Of a stretch of DNA of 64,000 nt, positions 36,742 through 46,378 are shown piece by piece. The stretch lies in assembly GCA_947184155.2 (NCBI GenBank), contig CAMXCT020001013.1, positions 116,001 through 180,000 on the forward strand. The letters are read 5' to 3'. Under the pieces are notes generated by a model. That model made no database searches and was not told where the DNA came from. It saw only the letters and a program-made list of their open reading frames with translations. The position numbers and the translations under genes are program-made. Position 1 is the first letter of the stretch. Each line of letters begins with the position of its first letter. This DNA comes from Cladocopium goreaui. Its lineage: Eukaryota; Sar; Dinophyceae; Suessiales; Symbiodiniaceae.

Positions 36742-37776
36742 CTAAGTGGACTCTGTCTTAGCCTTCTTGGCATTGGACTCAGAAACATCTCCTGTAGTCA
36801 CAGAGCTGAGCAGATCACCTGGTGCTGCAGCTGGTGCTGCAGGTGGTGCTGCAGCTGATGCTGAGGATCCTTGAGACTGAGCTGCCTTCTTCTTCTCCCA
36901 CAGCAGCTTCAGCTGATCCCAGTCCACCTTGTCCAAGTCGATCTGCTGGCTTTCCATGCAACTGAGAATCTTCTCCTCCTGAGCCTCCTTCTTCTTCCCA
37001 GACTCCTTTTGCAACTTCTCAGCAAGCTCCACCAGGCCAGACTGAAAATCATTCAGCTGCATGATCTCAGCAGTCATCATCTTCCCGTCTTCGACAAGCT
37101 GAGCATGCCTGGCCATCTGAGCCTCCTTTCCCTGGATCACCTTAGGCAACCAGACGAGGATCTCGTCCTGGACCTTGCTGAGATCCTCTAAGGAGTCACC
37201 ATCATGCTCCTGATGCAAATGAGCCAAAAGAGCAGGCAGCTTCTCCTGAGGGTCCAAGCTCTTGAGGTTGAGCAGCTCAGGTGCCTGAGGTGCCTGCACA
37301 GCAGCCTGAGGCTTTCCTTTGCCTTTGCCAATACCAGGAGGAGGCTGAGGTGCATTGCCACCAGGCTGAGGAGTAGCCTGAGCAGCAGGCTCAGCATTCC
37401 CCTCGCCCTGAGCTTGCCTGTCGTTAAGCCATCTACCTTTGCCCACAAACTGAGCAACGTGGAACTTTGGCTTGCAGGCTGCATGCCAAGGCAAAGGCTC
37501 CATGTTCAGAATCTGAGAGTAGTACTCTCTGAGGACATAGAGAGGCCATCCATTTACGCCTGAGCAATCCCTGCATCCTGACTGCCAAGGAATTCGACTG
37601 AGGTAAACTAAGTGTCCATTAGGGCAATGGACCTTTGGCTCCTCAGTTCTGAGCCTGGCATAGTCCACCCAATGCTCAGGGTTGCTCTGGATGAAGATGT
37701 CCTGCACCTCAAGCCCCTTCTGAGACATGGCCTTGCCTGAGACAGTGCACTTGCCCTTCTTGCCTCCCTTGCTCAT
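36742..37776 (-). CDS. ORF-A copy 4, inverted, full length (344 aa)
   Basis: Same length and start as copy 1 but on the minus strand, with a few substitutions (for example Ile to Asn in the LLILKSL region, and ESEKKK to ESGKKK). The inverted segment includes the copy-1 type upstream region (37777-37980) with its CTAAG/CTCAG-dense leader and degenerate 9-bp units, so this copy keeps a native 5' region as copy 1 does. All three long ORF-A copies stay open despite the rearrangements, which suggests recent amplification, selection, or both. Confidence 0.8.
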   Translation of the reverse strand: MSKGGKKGKCTVSGKAMSQKGLEVQDIFIQSNPEHWVDYARLRTEEPKVHCPNGHLVYLSRIPWQSGCRDCSGVNGWPLYVLREYYSQILNMEPLPWHAACKPKFHVAQFVGKGRWLNDRQAQGEGNAEPAAQATPQPGGNAPQPPPGIGKGKGKPQAAVQAPQAPELLNLKSLDPQEKLPALLAHLHQEHDGDSLEDLSKVQDEILVWLPKVIQGKEAQMARHAQLVEDGKMMTAEIMQLNDFQSGLVELAEKLQKESGKKKEAQEEKILSCMESQQIDLDKVDWDQLKLLWEKKKAAQSQGSSASAAAPPAAPAAAPGDLLSSVTTGDVSESNAKKAKTEST

Positions 37777-38009
37777 GGCTTAGAGTCACTAGCTGAGGAC
37801 TGTCACCTTAGCCGAAGGAAAATTCGAGGTGCTAAAGTCGCAGCAGTCACAACCTCAATGAAATACACTGAAGTACTACACAAAACTATAAACACTCCAA
37901 GTGCTAAACATACAACAAATACTAATTACAAGTAACTGCTAATTACAAGTACTACACATACCAGAACTAAGCTTTAGCTGACCTTAAGCTAGACATGGGC
38001 TGAGCATGT

Positions 38010-38100
38010 GCTGGGCATGAGCCCTTGCTCATGCTCAGCCCATGCTCATGCTCAGCTCATGCTCATGCCCATGCTCAGCCCATGTTTAGCTTAAGCCCAG
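38010..38100. repeat. CATGCTCAGC-type tandem array 4
   Basis: A short remnant between the inverted ORF-A copy and the next 210-bp array. Confidence 0.75.
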
Positions 38101-38129
38101 CTAAAGCTCAGGAAACACTGAACCAGCTC

Positions 38130-39130
38130 ATGCCCAGCTTGCTGCAATAGTGAACCCAGCAAACAAACCTACTACGGTGAAATGGAGCCTCTCCTGGTCC
38201 AGGGTTTTGGAAAATTGTGGAAAAGCTGTTCTTTAATAAGGGTTTAATAAAGGATTGGCTCCGTTGGGAAAGGCTTGGAGTTTGAATTTGGCAATTTTGG
38301 AAATGGCTTGCTTCTCTTCTGGGCTTCCAGGAGCTGCTCTGGCACAGTTTGCTGCAATAGTGAACCCAGCAAACAAACCTACTAAAGGGAAATGGAGCCT
38401 CTCCTGGTCCAGTCTTTTGGAAAATTGTGGAAAAGCTGTTTTTAATAAGGATTTAATGAGGGGTTGGCTTCTTTGGGAAAGGCTTGGGGTTTGAATTTGG
38501 CAATTGCCTTTGGAAAAGGCTTGCTTCTCTTCTGGGCTTCCAGGAGCTGTTCTGGCACAGCTTGCTGCAATAGTGAACCCAGCAAACAAACTTACTTAAG
38601 GGAAATGGAGCCTCTCCTGGTCCAGTCTTTTGGAAAATTGTGGAAAAGCTGTTTTTAATAAGGATTTAATGAGGGGTTGGCTTCTTTGGGAAAGGCTTGG
38701 AATTTGAATTTGGCAATTGCCTTTGGAAAAGGCTTGCTTCTCTTCTGGGCTTCCAGGGGCTGCTCTGGCACAGCTTGCTGCAATGCTGCAATAGTGAGCC
38801 CAGCAAACAAACCTACTAAAGTGAAATAGAGCCTCTCCTGGTCCATGGTTTTGGAAAATTGTGGAAAAGCTGTTCTTTAATAAGGGTTTAATAAGGGATT
38901 GAGTCCTTTGGGAAAGGCTTGGGGTTTGAATTTGGCAATTGCCTTTGGAAAAGGCTTGCTTCTCTTCTGAGCTTCCAGGAGCTGCTCTGGCACAGCTTGC
39001 TGCAATAGTGAGCCCAGCAAACAAACCTACTAAAGAGAAATGGAGCCTCTCCTGGTCCATCTCTGCTCAGAAAATTGTAGAAAAGCTGTTCTGTAATAAT
39101 GGTTTAATAAGGGGTTGGCTCCTTTGGGAA
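38130..39130. repeat. About 210-bp tandem repeats, array 3
   Basis: About four and a half units, more diverged than array 2. One unit carries a local doubling of GCTGCAAT. It ends upstream of ORF-B. Confidence 0.85.
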
Positions 39131-39351
39131 AGATTTTCAGCAGCTGTTCACTGTTCCTCAGTGGCATGGTTCTTAGCCAGCTTGTTTTGGAAGCATTCAG
39201 TGATTGAGATTCGCTTGCAAGCTGTGGTTTTAGTTGCAGTTCAATGTGCTTCAGTGGCATGATCTTTAGCCATTGCTTTGACTGCTTGTGCTCAGTTTTT
39301 TTCTGGCTCCAGCCTTTTTTTTGAAATCCTTAGTCTTTCTCTGCCTCAGCA

Positions 39352-40542
39352 ATGGGCAAGAAGACTTTCAAGGGCGGCTTCACTCAGCTGATACAAGAGG
39401 TTGGAACAGACCCTGAGGTCACAGATCTGTTTCCTCAGCCTGATCCTGCTGCCACAGTGCCCTTTCCAAGAATTCTCAGAGAGCCTAGCATCTATTGTCC
39501 TAAGGGGCATCCTTTGAAGCTAGGTCGGCTTCCTTGGCAATCCAGCTGCCACCACTGTCCAGATCACTTAGGCTGGACTCAGAAGGACCTGCAGATGTAC
39601 TACCTGCATATGCTGCAGATGAATCCTTTGCCATGGGGCGAGCTGGTGAAGCATCCTTTCCAGGAAGCTCAGTTTATGGATCTGCTCAGAGAAGATTACT
39701 ATAAAGCTGAGGGAGGTGGCAAAAGTCAGCAAGGGAAGGGCCAAGGCTCAGGCTCCTCTGAGCAACCTTTGAAGCCTCAGCCTCCTTCAAGCGTGCTGAC
39801 ATCTCAAGAATCTCAGACTGACTTTGAAGATGTCTTCATGCAGCCAGGCTACTACCTCAACGCCCTTGAGAAGCTGGACCCTCAGGGAGAAGCTCAGAAG
39901 TTGTTGTCGAAGTTGAAGGAATCTCAGCACATGGAAGAGCTGAGAGATTCAAAGCAACTGGGCTCAGCTGTGAAGAATGTCCAACAGCAGATCAAAAGAA
40001 TTGCAATGGCTCAGGACATCCAGCAGGAGTGCATTGTCAGGTTGAAATGCGACCTTGAGACCATGCAAGCTCAGCAAGCTCAGAACGAGCTCTTGATCAC
40101 TGAGCTGAGCAGCCAAGCTGATGTACTCTTCGCAGCAGCTGAGGGTGAAGAGGAAGTTTGGGAGGCAGAGGAGAGACAAATGGAGGCACTCCTTGAAGTC
40201 ATGCAAAAGATGAACCTCAGCCCAGAGGCACTGCAAGAGTTGCTCAGTAGGCGAGGAAAGGCCTCTCAGTCTTCCAAGGAGAGTGACCAGGCAAAGCCTT
40301 CTCAGCAGACTCTGCAGCAGGAGGTGACTCAGCAGACTGTGGAGAAGGAGTTGTCTGAGCAGTGCTTGCAGCCAAAGCCTTCTCAGCAGACTGCGCAGGA
40401 GGAGGTGCCTCAGCAGACTGTGGAGCTTGAGGCTTGTCAGAAAAATGCTTTCCAACAGTTTCTGTTTGAGGAGGATACTGCACAGCCAGCGTACTCTCAG
40501 CAAACTGTACAGCCAGAGTCTCCTGAACCTGAGGAGTATTAA
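39352..40542 (+). CDS. ORF-B, diverged zinc-ribbon protein (396 aa)
   Basis: Paralogue of ORF-A in its N-terminal 110 residues. Cys49, His53, Cys66 and Cys69 have the same C-x3-H-x12-C-x2-C spacing, and LGRLPWQSSCHHC and MNPLPW match RIPWQSGCRDC and MEPLPW. The rest differs: a coiled-coil-like middle (about 150-300) and a C-terminal Gln/Glu/Ser/Pro repeat region in which SQQT-V-x-E-like units recur. The start MGKKTFKGG resembles the basic ORF-A start, and no better upstream Met is seen. It lies alone on the plus strand between two repeat arrays. The function is unknown; DNA binding is inferred only from the ribbon. Confidence 0.75.
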   Translation: MGKKTFKGGFTQLIQEVGTDPEVTDLFPQPDPAATVPFPRILREPSIYCPKGHPLKLGRLPWQSSCHHCPDHLGWTQKDLQMYYLHMLQMNPLPWGELVKHPFQEAQFMDLLREDYYKAEGGGKSQQGKGQGSGSSEQPLKPQPPSSVLTSQESQTDFEDVFMQPGYYLNALEKLDPQGEAQKLLSKLKESQHMEELRDSKQLGSAVKNVQQQIKRIAMAQDIQQECIVRLKCDLETMQAQQAQNELLITELSSQADVLFAAAEGEEEVWEAEERQMEALLEVMQKMNLSPEALQELLSRRGKASQSSKESDQAKPSQQTLQQEVTQQTVEKELSEQCLQPKPSQQTAQEEVPQQTVELEACQKNAFQQFLFEEDTAQPAYSQQTVQPESPEPEEY

Positions 40543-40616
40543 TGTCAGATGTTTTTGAAGGGCCTCAGCCAAAAAGCAACAGCAGCTGTGCCTCAGAAAG
40601 CTGCCATGGGTGTTGC

Positions 40617-40800
40617 TGCTCAGCTCATGCTCAGCCCATGCTCATGCTCAGCCCATGCTCATGCTCAGCCAGCTCGTGCTCAGCCCATGCTCATGCTCAG
40701 CTCATGCTCATGCTCAGCTCATGCTCATGCTCAGCTCATGCTCATGCTCATGCTCAGCTCATGCCCAGGACATGCTCATGCTCAGCTGCTGCTCCTGCTA
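40617..40800. repeat. CATGCTCAGC-type tandem array 5
   Basis: Follows the ORF-B stop by about 75 bp, the same layout as behind ORF-A. Confidence 0.85.
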
Positions 40801-41332
40801 AGCCATTTTGCCTTTTCTTTTTCTTCCTCTTCTTCCCCTTTTTTATTGTGGATGGGGTTTCATGTAGGAGTAATTAGACTTGTGCCCTGGGAGGACATGC
40901 GGATTTGGATGAGCTCTTTGCTGCTCACTCTGAGAAGAAGGAGAAAAAGTCTGCAGCAGCCTCATCTTCGAAGACTGAGTAGATCAGCGGGACCCTGCAA
41001 CAGAAGAGTGCTGAGATTTTTGAAACTATGCAGCAAAATGTCAAACTGGGCTTGGTGGTGCTTCTGGTACACTTACACATACATATATATATATATATGT
41101 GTATAATTATTGATATCGTTTTAAAAATAGAACTGATGTATATATGTATATATGCATATAAAAGACTTGGAATAACTATAATTAGCATAGATAATGTTTT
41201 GATTCATGTATGTATACATACCTTTCTGTTGCTCAGGTGTCCTTCTTTTTCTTTCTTCAGCTGACTTAGCATGTCCATTGTTTGGATGAGCATGCTTGGA
41301 TTCTTTCTGCATTGCCTCAGCAAAGTAACAGC

Positions 41333-41497
41333 TCAAGCTGACTTTTTCCCCTGTGTGCTGAACTTTGGCTCAGCTTGCTCCTTGGCGTGCTGTTTCATTT
41401 CTTGCTTCTTCTTTTCTTGGCTACTTAGTATGACATGGCCAGAACAGCTTAGACATGTTTTTGGTCGATGTCCCTTAGAGCCAAGGTGCTTTGCCAT
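41333..41497 (-). CDS. Small Lys/Gln-rich protein with CLSCSGH motif (54 aa)
   Basis: MAKHLGSKGHRPKTCLSCSG, H, then a Lys/Gln/Glu-rich helix ending TQGKKSA. An in-frame stop lies one codon upstream of the ATG, so the start is fixed. C-x2-C-x2-H could be half of a zinc knuckle. A second frame just downstream (41232-41336, EAMQKESKHAHPNNGHAKSA and on) has the same style and ends at a GTATG that could be a donor, so this may be one spliced or frame-broken gene. The composition matches the element's other proteins. Confidence 0.4.
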   Translation of the reverse strand: MAKHLGSKGHRPKTCLSCSGHVILSSQEKKKQEMKQHAKEQAEPKFSTQGKKSA

Positions 41498-41681
41498 GGG
41501 CTATCAGATAAAGGTTGTCTTCCTCCTTGCTTTGGCAGCCAGCTCTGGGCTGGCACTGAGCAATTGCAACTCTGTGGACTTACAAGCCAGGCTCAGCCAA
41601 TTCAGAGATGTACTACCTTGCAATGAGATCGCTCCTTGTCTTAAGAAGCAGGTCCTTGTTTGTTGGGCTCCTTGTAGATAA
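41496..41681 (+). CDS. Possible small secreted-type peptide (61 aa)
   Basis: MGYQIKVVFLLALAASSGLA followed by a Cys-containing region. It has a hydrophobic, signal-like N-terminus. The frame is open further upstream to 41271, so the start is a guess. The start codon overlaps that of the minus-strand ORF inside CCATGG; at most one of the two is likely real, and I favour the minus strand. Confidence 0.2.
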   Translation: MGYQIKVVFLLALAASSGLALSNCNSVDLQARLSQFRDVLPCNEIAPCLKKQVLVCWAPCR

Positions 41682-41854
41682 TTTGTAAGCATATGGCTGA
41701 ACAAGCCCAGGGCTGGGCCTCTGTTGTGCTCTTGGCGCTTTGGTTCACCAGAGCTTTGCTGGCTTCTGGGCGCCTGCTCTTTTCTCAGAAACTGAAGGAG
41801 AAGCAATGGGTTGCTCAGGCCAAGGGGCAGGTGTCTTAGCAACAGCAGAGAGAC

Positions 41855-42060
41855 AGCAAACTCATGCTCAGCCCATGCTCATGCTCAGCCCATAATCATG
41901 CTCAGCCCATGCTCATGCTCAGCCCATGCTCATGCTCAGCTCATGCTCATGCTCAGCTCATGCTCATGCTCATGTTCATGCTCATGCTCAGCTCATGCTC
42001 ATGCTCATGCTCAGCACATGCTCAGCACATGCTCAGCTCATGCTCAGCCCATGTTTAGCT
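41855..42060. repeat. CATGCTCAGC-type tandem array 6
   Basis: Precedes the longest 210-bp array and resembles arrays 2 and 3. Confidence 0.85.
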
Positions 42061-42099
42061 TAAGCTCTGCTAAAGCTCAAGAAACACTGAACCAGCTCA

Positions 42100-43648
42100 T
42101 GCCCAGCTTGCTGCAATAGTGAACCCAGCAAACAAACCTACTAAAGTGAAATGGAGCCTCTCCTGGTCCAGGGCCTTGGAAAATTGTGGAAAAGCTGTTC
42201 TTTAATAAGGGTTTAATAAGGGATTTGCTCCTTTGGGAAAGGCTTGGAGTTCGAATTTGGCAATTGCTTTTGGAAAAGGCTTGCTTCTCTTTTGGGCTTC
42301 CAGGAGCTGCTCTGGCACAGCTTGCCACAATAGTGAACCCAGCAAACAAACCTACTAAAGTGAAATGGAGCCTCTCCTGGTCCAGGGCCTTGGAAAATTG
42401 TGGAAAAGCTGTTCTTTAATAAGGGTTTAATAAGGGGTTGGCTCCTTTGGGAAAGGCTTGGAGTTTGAATTTGGCAATTGCCTTTGGAAAGGCTTGCTTC
42501 TCTTCTGGGCTTCCAGGGGCTGCTCTGGCACAGCTTGCTGCAATAGTGCCCAGAGCCCAGCAAACTAAACCTACTAAAATGGATGGAGCCTCTCCTGGTC
42601 CAGGGCCTTGGAAAATTGTGGAAAAGCTGTTCTTTAATAAGGGTTTAATAAGGGATTGGCTCCTTTGGGAAAGGCTTGGGGTTTGAATTTGGCAATTGCC
42701 TTTGGAAAAGGCTTGCTTCTCTTCTGGGCTTCCAGGAGCTGCTCTGGCACAGCTTGCTGCAATAGTGAACCCAGCAAACAAACCAACTAAAGTGAAATGG
42801 AGCCTCACCTGGTCCAGGGCCTTGGAAAATTGTGGAAAAGCTGTTCTTTAATAAGGGTTTTATAAAGAATTGGCTCCTTTGGGAAAGGCTTGGAGTTTTA
42901 ATTTGGCAATTGCCTTTGGAAAAGGCTTGCTTCTCTTCTGGGCTTCCAGGAGCTGCTCTGGCACAGCTCGCTGCAATAGTGAACCCAGCAAACAAACTTA
43001 CTAAAGTGAAATGCAGCCTCTCCTGCTCCAGGGCCTTGGAAAATTGTGGAAAAGCTGTTCTTTAATAAGGGTTTAATAAGGGATTGGCTCCTTTGGGAAA
43101 GGCTTGGAGTTCGAATTTGGCAATTGCCTTTGGAAAAGGCTTGCTTCTCTTCTGAGCTTCCAGGAGCTGCTCTGGCACAGCTTGCTGCAATAGTGAACCC
43201 AGCAAACAAACCTACTAAAGAGAAATGGAGCCTCTCCTGGTCCAGGGCCTTGGAAAATTGTGGAAAAGCTGTTCTTTAATAACGGTTTAATAAGGGATTG
43301 GCTTCTTTGGGAAAGGCTTGGACTTTGAATTTGGCAATTGCCTTTGGAAAAGGCTTGCTTCTCTTCTGGGCTTCCAGGAGCTGCTCTGGCACAGCTTGCT
43401 GCAATAGTGAACCCAGCAAACAAACTTACTAAAGTGAAATGGAGCCTCTCCTGGTCCAGGGCCTTGGAAAATTGTGGAAAAGCTGTTCTTTAATAAGGGT
43501 TTAATAAAGAATTGGCTCCTTTGGGAAAGGCTTGGAATTTGAATTTGGCAATTGCCTTTGGAAAAGGCTTGCTTCTCTTCTGGGCTTCCAGGGGCTGCTC
43601 TGGTACAGCTTGCTGCAATAGTGAACCCAGCAAACAAACCTACTAAAG
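42100..43648. repeat. About 210-bp tandem repeats, array 4
   Basis: About seven units with a period near 214 bp, reading directly into the transposase ORF. The change from repeat to unique coding sequence is at ACTAAAGTGAGATGGGCTG (about 43640). The last unit may hold the transposase promoter or 5' untranslated region. Confidence 0.9.
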
Positions 43649-46254
43649 TGAGATGGGCTGATGTGTTCTTTTGCTGTGAGGCTTGCAAGCAAAGAAGATT
43701 GGTAGGTGGAGGTCTTGAGTCTCCACCTGGTAAAGATTCTACTCCCAATGCAAAAGGAGCACTTGCATCTCCTCCAAGCTCAGAAAAGAAGCAATTCTCC
43801 ATGCACAAATTTTTTGGAAGCGCGGAAGCGAAGCAAGCTGCTCAACCAGTGATCAGAAATTTCTTGGAGGAGGCTTCCAAGAGGCAGAGATTGTCCAAGT
43901 GGCAACAGGATTGCATGGCGGAAAGAGATGCTGCACTTGAAAAACTTGTTCAGCTTGAAGCTGAAAAAGCAGAGAATGACGAGGAAGCCATGAAAGCAGC
44001 TTTGAAAAGAAGGAGGCTGGTGAGGGCTGATTCAAAACCATCTCCTCAGTCCTCTTCAGCTCAGAAGAGTAACAGAAAGCGACCTGGAACAGCTACAATG
44101 AGGCTGGAGCTTTCTGCTGAGAAGAAGCTGCAGTATTGTCAGGAGATGAAGGATTGCAAAGATCATTATGCTTCTGCAGCAGACTTCTGGAAAGCTCAGG
44201 TGCAAAAGTATGGCTTGTCCAAACGAAGCCTTATGACTATTGCAAAGAATGGAAAGGCTTGGCAAATGATCAAGGATCAGCCTGCTTTAAGGAACCTTAG
44301 AAAGCAGCAGAAGTCAAAGAGAAAGCGAAACAGTGGAGCTGGCAGAAAAGTTCCTTTCCAGGATGTCGTATCTGCTATCAAGCACTGGCTCTCAGTGGAA
44401 AGAGCTTGTGGTCATACCATTACTCCACAGGATCTCCTCACAGAGTTCATGGCGAGGCTGCAGCTCAGCGCAAACAGGTTGAGAGAAGAAGCACAAAAGC
44501 CAGGTGTGACACAGCTCAAGAAGGCTGAGCTTATGTTGGAGGCTAAGGAGAGACAAGTGAGGAAAGAGAAGCTCCAAAACTCAGCAAGCTATAGAAAGAC
44601 TCAGAGAGGAAGACTGATAGCTTGGATTGGAGCCAAGCATATGTCAACTGAATTAGTGACGAACATTAGTGAAACTGAGTCTCAGACAAGGATCAAACTC
44701 ACATGGCAAGAATTTGATCATACCCTATGGCTGGCAACTTGTGCCTCAGAGCAAACCTTAGCTGAGAGTGGGCGTGTCTCAGCTCCAGCTGATTTTGTGG
44801 CTGCCAGGTCTCAGCTAGTGATCGGTTTTAGTGACCAAGTCCCGCTCTGGGCAAAGGCAACTGGCAGAAAGGCAGTCTTTGCTGAGGAAGAATTGCAAAA
44901 AGCTTCAGATGTTAAGAATTTCTCTGAAGTCAGACAAGCGATTGAAGAGATCATGCAGTCAGACCAACAAGCCAACATGGTAGTGCAGCCATTGAAGAAG
45001 CATGGCTCAGGCAGCTTGCAATCATCAGAGCAAACTCCTCCACCATGCAAAAGAAAGCTGAGCTTTGGCTCAGATACTTCTACACCAGGCAGTGTCGCCA
45101 AGAAGTTAAGCTTTGATGGTGCTGACCCTGAGCCATTGCAAGCTTCTCCAGGCCTTCAGATAGTGCCACCAGCTTCTGAAGCAACTGAGCAGGATGCAGC
45201 ACCTGCATCTGCAGAGACTCAGCAGCAATTGGCCCCAGCCAGTCCTGTGCATGAAACTGAGAACAAAGCTGCGTTGCCTCAGCCAGGGTCCACTACCCTC
45301 ATTGGAGTTTCAGCTGATGAGAGGTTCAGAATAACATACGAAGCCAGACAGCTGCTACATGGTGCCTATGGCACTGAGGAAGTAGTGGGCTCAGTAGGAA
45401 AGGGTCTTCTGGTAGTGCCTGGCCAGTGGGCCAGGCTCAGCAATATTTCAGCCACAGGAACATGGCTGAAGACAGAACGGTTCAAGGTGGGCGACAAAGT
45501 GATTGTGAGGCAGCAAGGCTCCTCAGTAGGAAGAATTCTTGAACCCTACAGAAAGCTGAGGGAGTCCCATCCTGAGCTGGTGGCAGAAGTGGAGATTATG
45601 TCTCAGCCAGCCAGCAATGTGGATTCAGTCATTCTTTCCTGGAAGATTGAAGCTCAAGCTCAGCAGTTTCCCTGCTCTGTGTGGATGCGAGACTGCTTCA
45701 GCTCTGTCTTCTCAGATTCTGCTGCTGAAGCCATGAGCTTGGGCAATCAGCTCAGTTGCCTTGTTGCTCAGAAATGCACATCCATGCTTCAAATTACAGA
45801 TACAGATTTCAGCAAACAGTTTAAGTCACTTGTCAGGAAAAGGTTGACTGAGATGCGGTCTGAGTGGCAAGAGAAACCCAAGGACACACACTCAGTCTGG
45901 AAGGTTGGTGCTTTTGAAATAGTTTCAGCAGTGGTCTTTGCTCAGAAGTTCATGCAGGAGAAAAACCTCTCAGACCAATGGGTCTTGAGAGCAGCTGTGC
46001 GAAATGCTTTGTTGGTCTACAGGCCCAACCTCAGCACAGGCAAGCTGGTACAACTTCTTTCTCAGCCATGGGCCAAAGAGATGGACCTCAGCTGTGGCTC
46101 TAAGAGGTACAACCCCAACTACTTAGCAGACAGATTGAAGTGGCTGGATTCTGAGTCTGTGCCAAGGAAAGCTGACTGGGAGCTCAGTGAGACTGCGAAA
46201 AACATTTCAGACTTGCAGCAATGGGATTATTGGCACCCAGCTGAAGAAGAGTAG
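43552..46254 (+). CDS. DDE_1 / CENP-B-type transposase (up to 900 aa)
   Basis: Predicted transposase of the element. A helix-turn-helix at about residues 190-240 is followed by a CENP-B-like one at about 266-300 (VVSAIKHWLSVERACGHTIT). The catalytic triad I propose is Asp428 (GFSDQVPLW), Asp714 (VWMRDCF) and Asp750 (CTSMLQITDTDFSKQFK). The last box closely follows the TSLLQPLD...FK pattern of pogo/Tigger/jerky DDE_1 proteins, with 36 residues between the second and third Asp. The first two are about 286 apart, much more than usual, because a Ser/Pro/Gln-rich segment (about 480-590) intervenes. The first Met (43552) lies in the 210-bp repeat; Met84 (43801, MHKFFGSAEAK) is a more natural start, but a spliced start is possible. 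Confidence 0.78.
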   Translation: MPLEKACFSSGLPGAALVQLAAIVNPANKPTKVRWADVFFCCEACKQRRLVGGGLESPPGKDSTPNAKGALASPPSSEKKQFSMHKFFGSAEAKQAAQPVIRNFLEEASKRQRLSKWQQDCMAERDAALEKLVQLEAEKAENDEEAMKAALKRRRLVRADSKPSPQSSSAQKSNRKRPGTATMRLELSAEKKLQYCQEMKDCKDHYASAADFWKAQVQKYGLSKRSLMTIAKNGKAWQMIKDQPALRNLRKQQKSKRKRNSGAGRKVPFQDVVSAIKHWLSVERACGHTITPQDLLTEFMARLQLSANRLREEAQKPGVTQLKKAELMLEAKERQVRKEKLQNSASYRKTQRGRLIAWIGAKHMSTELVTNISETESQTRIKLTWQEFDHTLWLATCASEQTLAESGRVSAPADFVAARSQLVIGFSDQVPLWAKATGRKAVFAEEELQKASDVKNFSEVRQAIEEIMQSDQQANMVVQPLKKHGSGSLQSSEQTPPPCKRKLSFGSDTSTPGSVAKKLSFDGADPEPLQASPGLQIVPPASEATEQDAAPASAETQQQLAPASPVHETENKAALPQPGSTTLIGVSADERFRITYEARQLLHGAYGTEEVVGSVGKGLLVVPGQWARLSNISATGTWLKTERFKVGDKVIVRQQGSSVGRILEPYRKLRESHPELVAEVEIMSQPASNVDSVILSWKIEAQAQQFPCSVWMRDCFSSVFSDSAAEAMSLGNQLSCLVAQKCTSMLQITDTDFSKQFKSLVRKRLTEMRSEWQEKPKDTHSVWKVGAFEIVSAVVFAQKFMQEKNLSDQWVLRAAVRNALLVYRPNLSTGKLVQLLSQPWAKEMDLSCGSKRYNPNYLADRLKWLDSESVPRKADWELSETAKNISDLQQWDYWHPAEEE

Positions 46255-46378
46255 CTCTCTGACTCAGAACTTGTCTTCAATGTGCAAGATCAAGTTGAAG
46301 AAGAACTCGAGCTGGAACTCAGCAATTCTTTGGCACTTAGGTTGCATCCCTCATTGAGGAGAGCACAACTCAGAAAAC

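Noticed and set aside
40800-40830. Spliced-leader relic (AAGCCATTTTGCC resembles the end of the dinoflagellate leader)
   Set aside because: Only about 10 bases agree and the following GGCTCAAG is absent; chance match.
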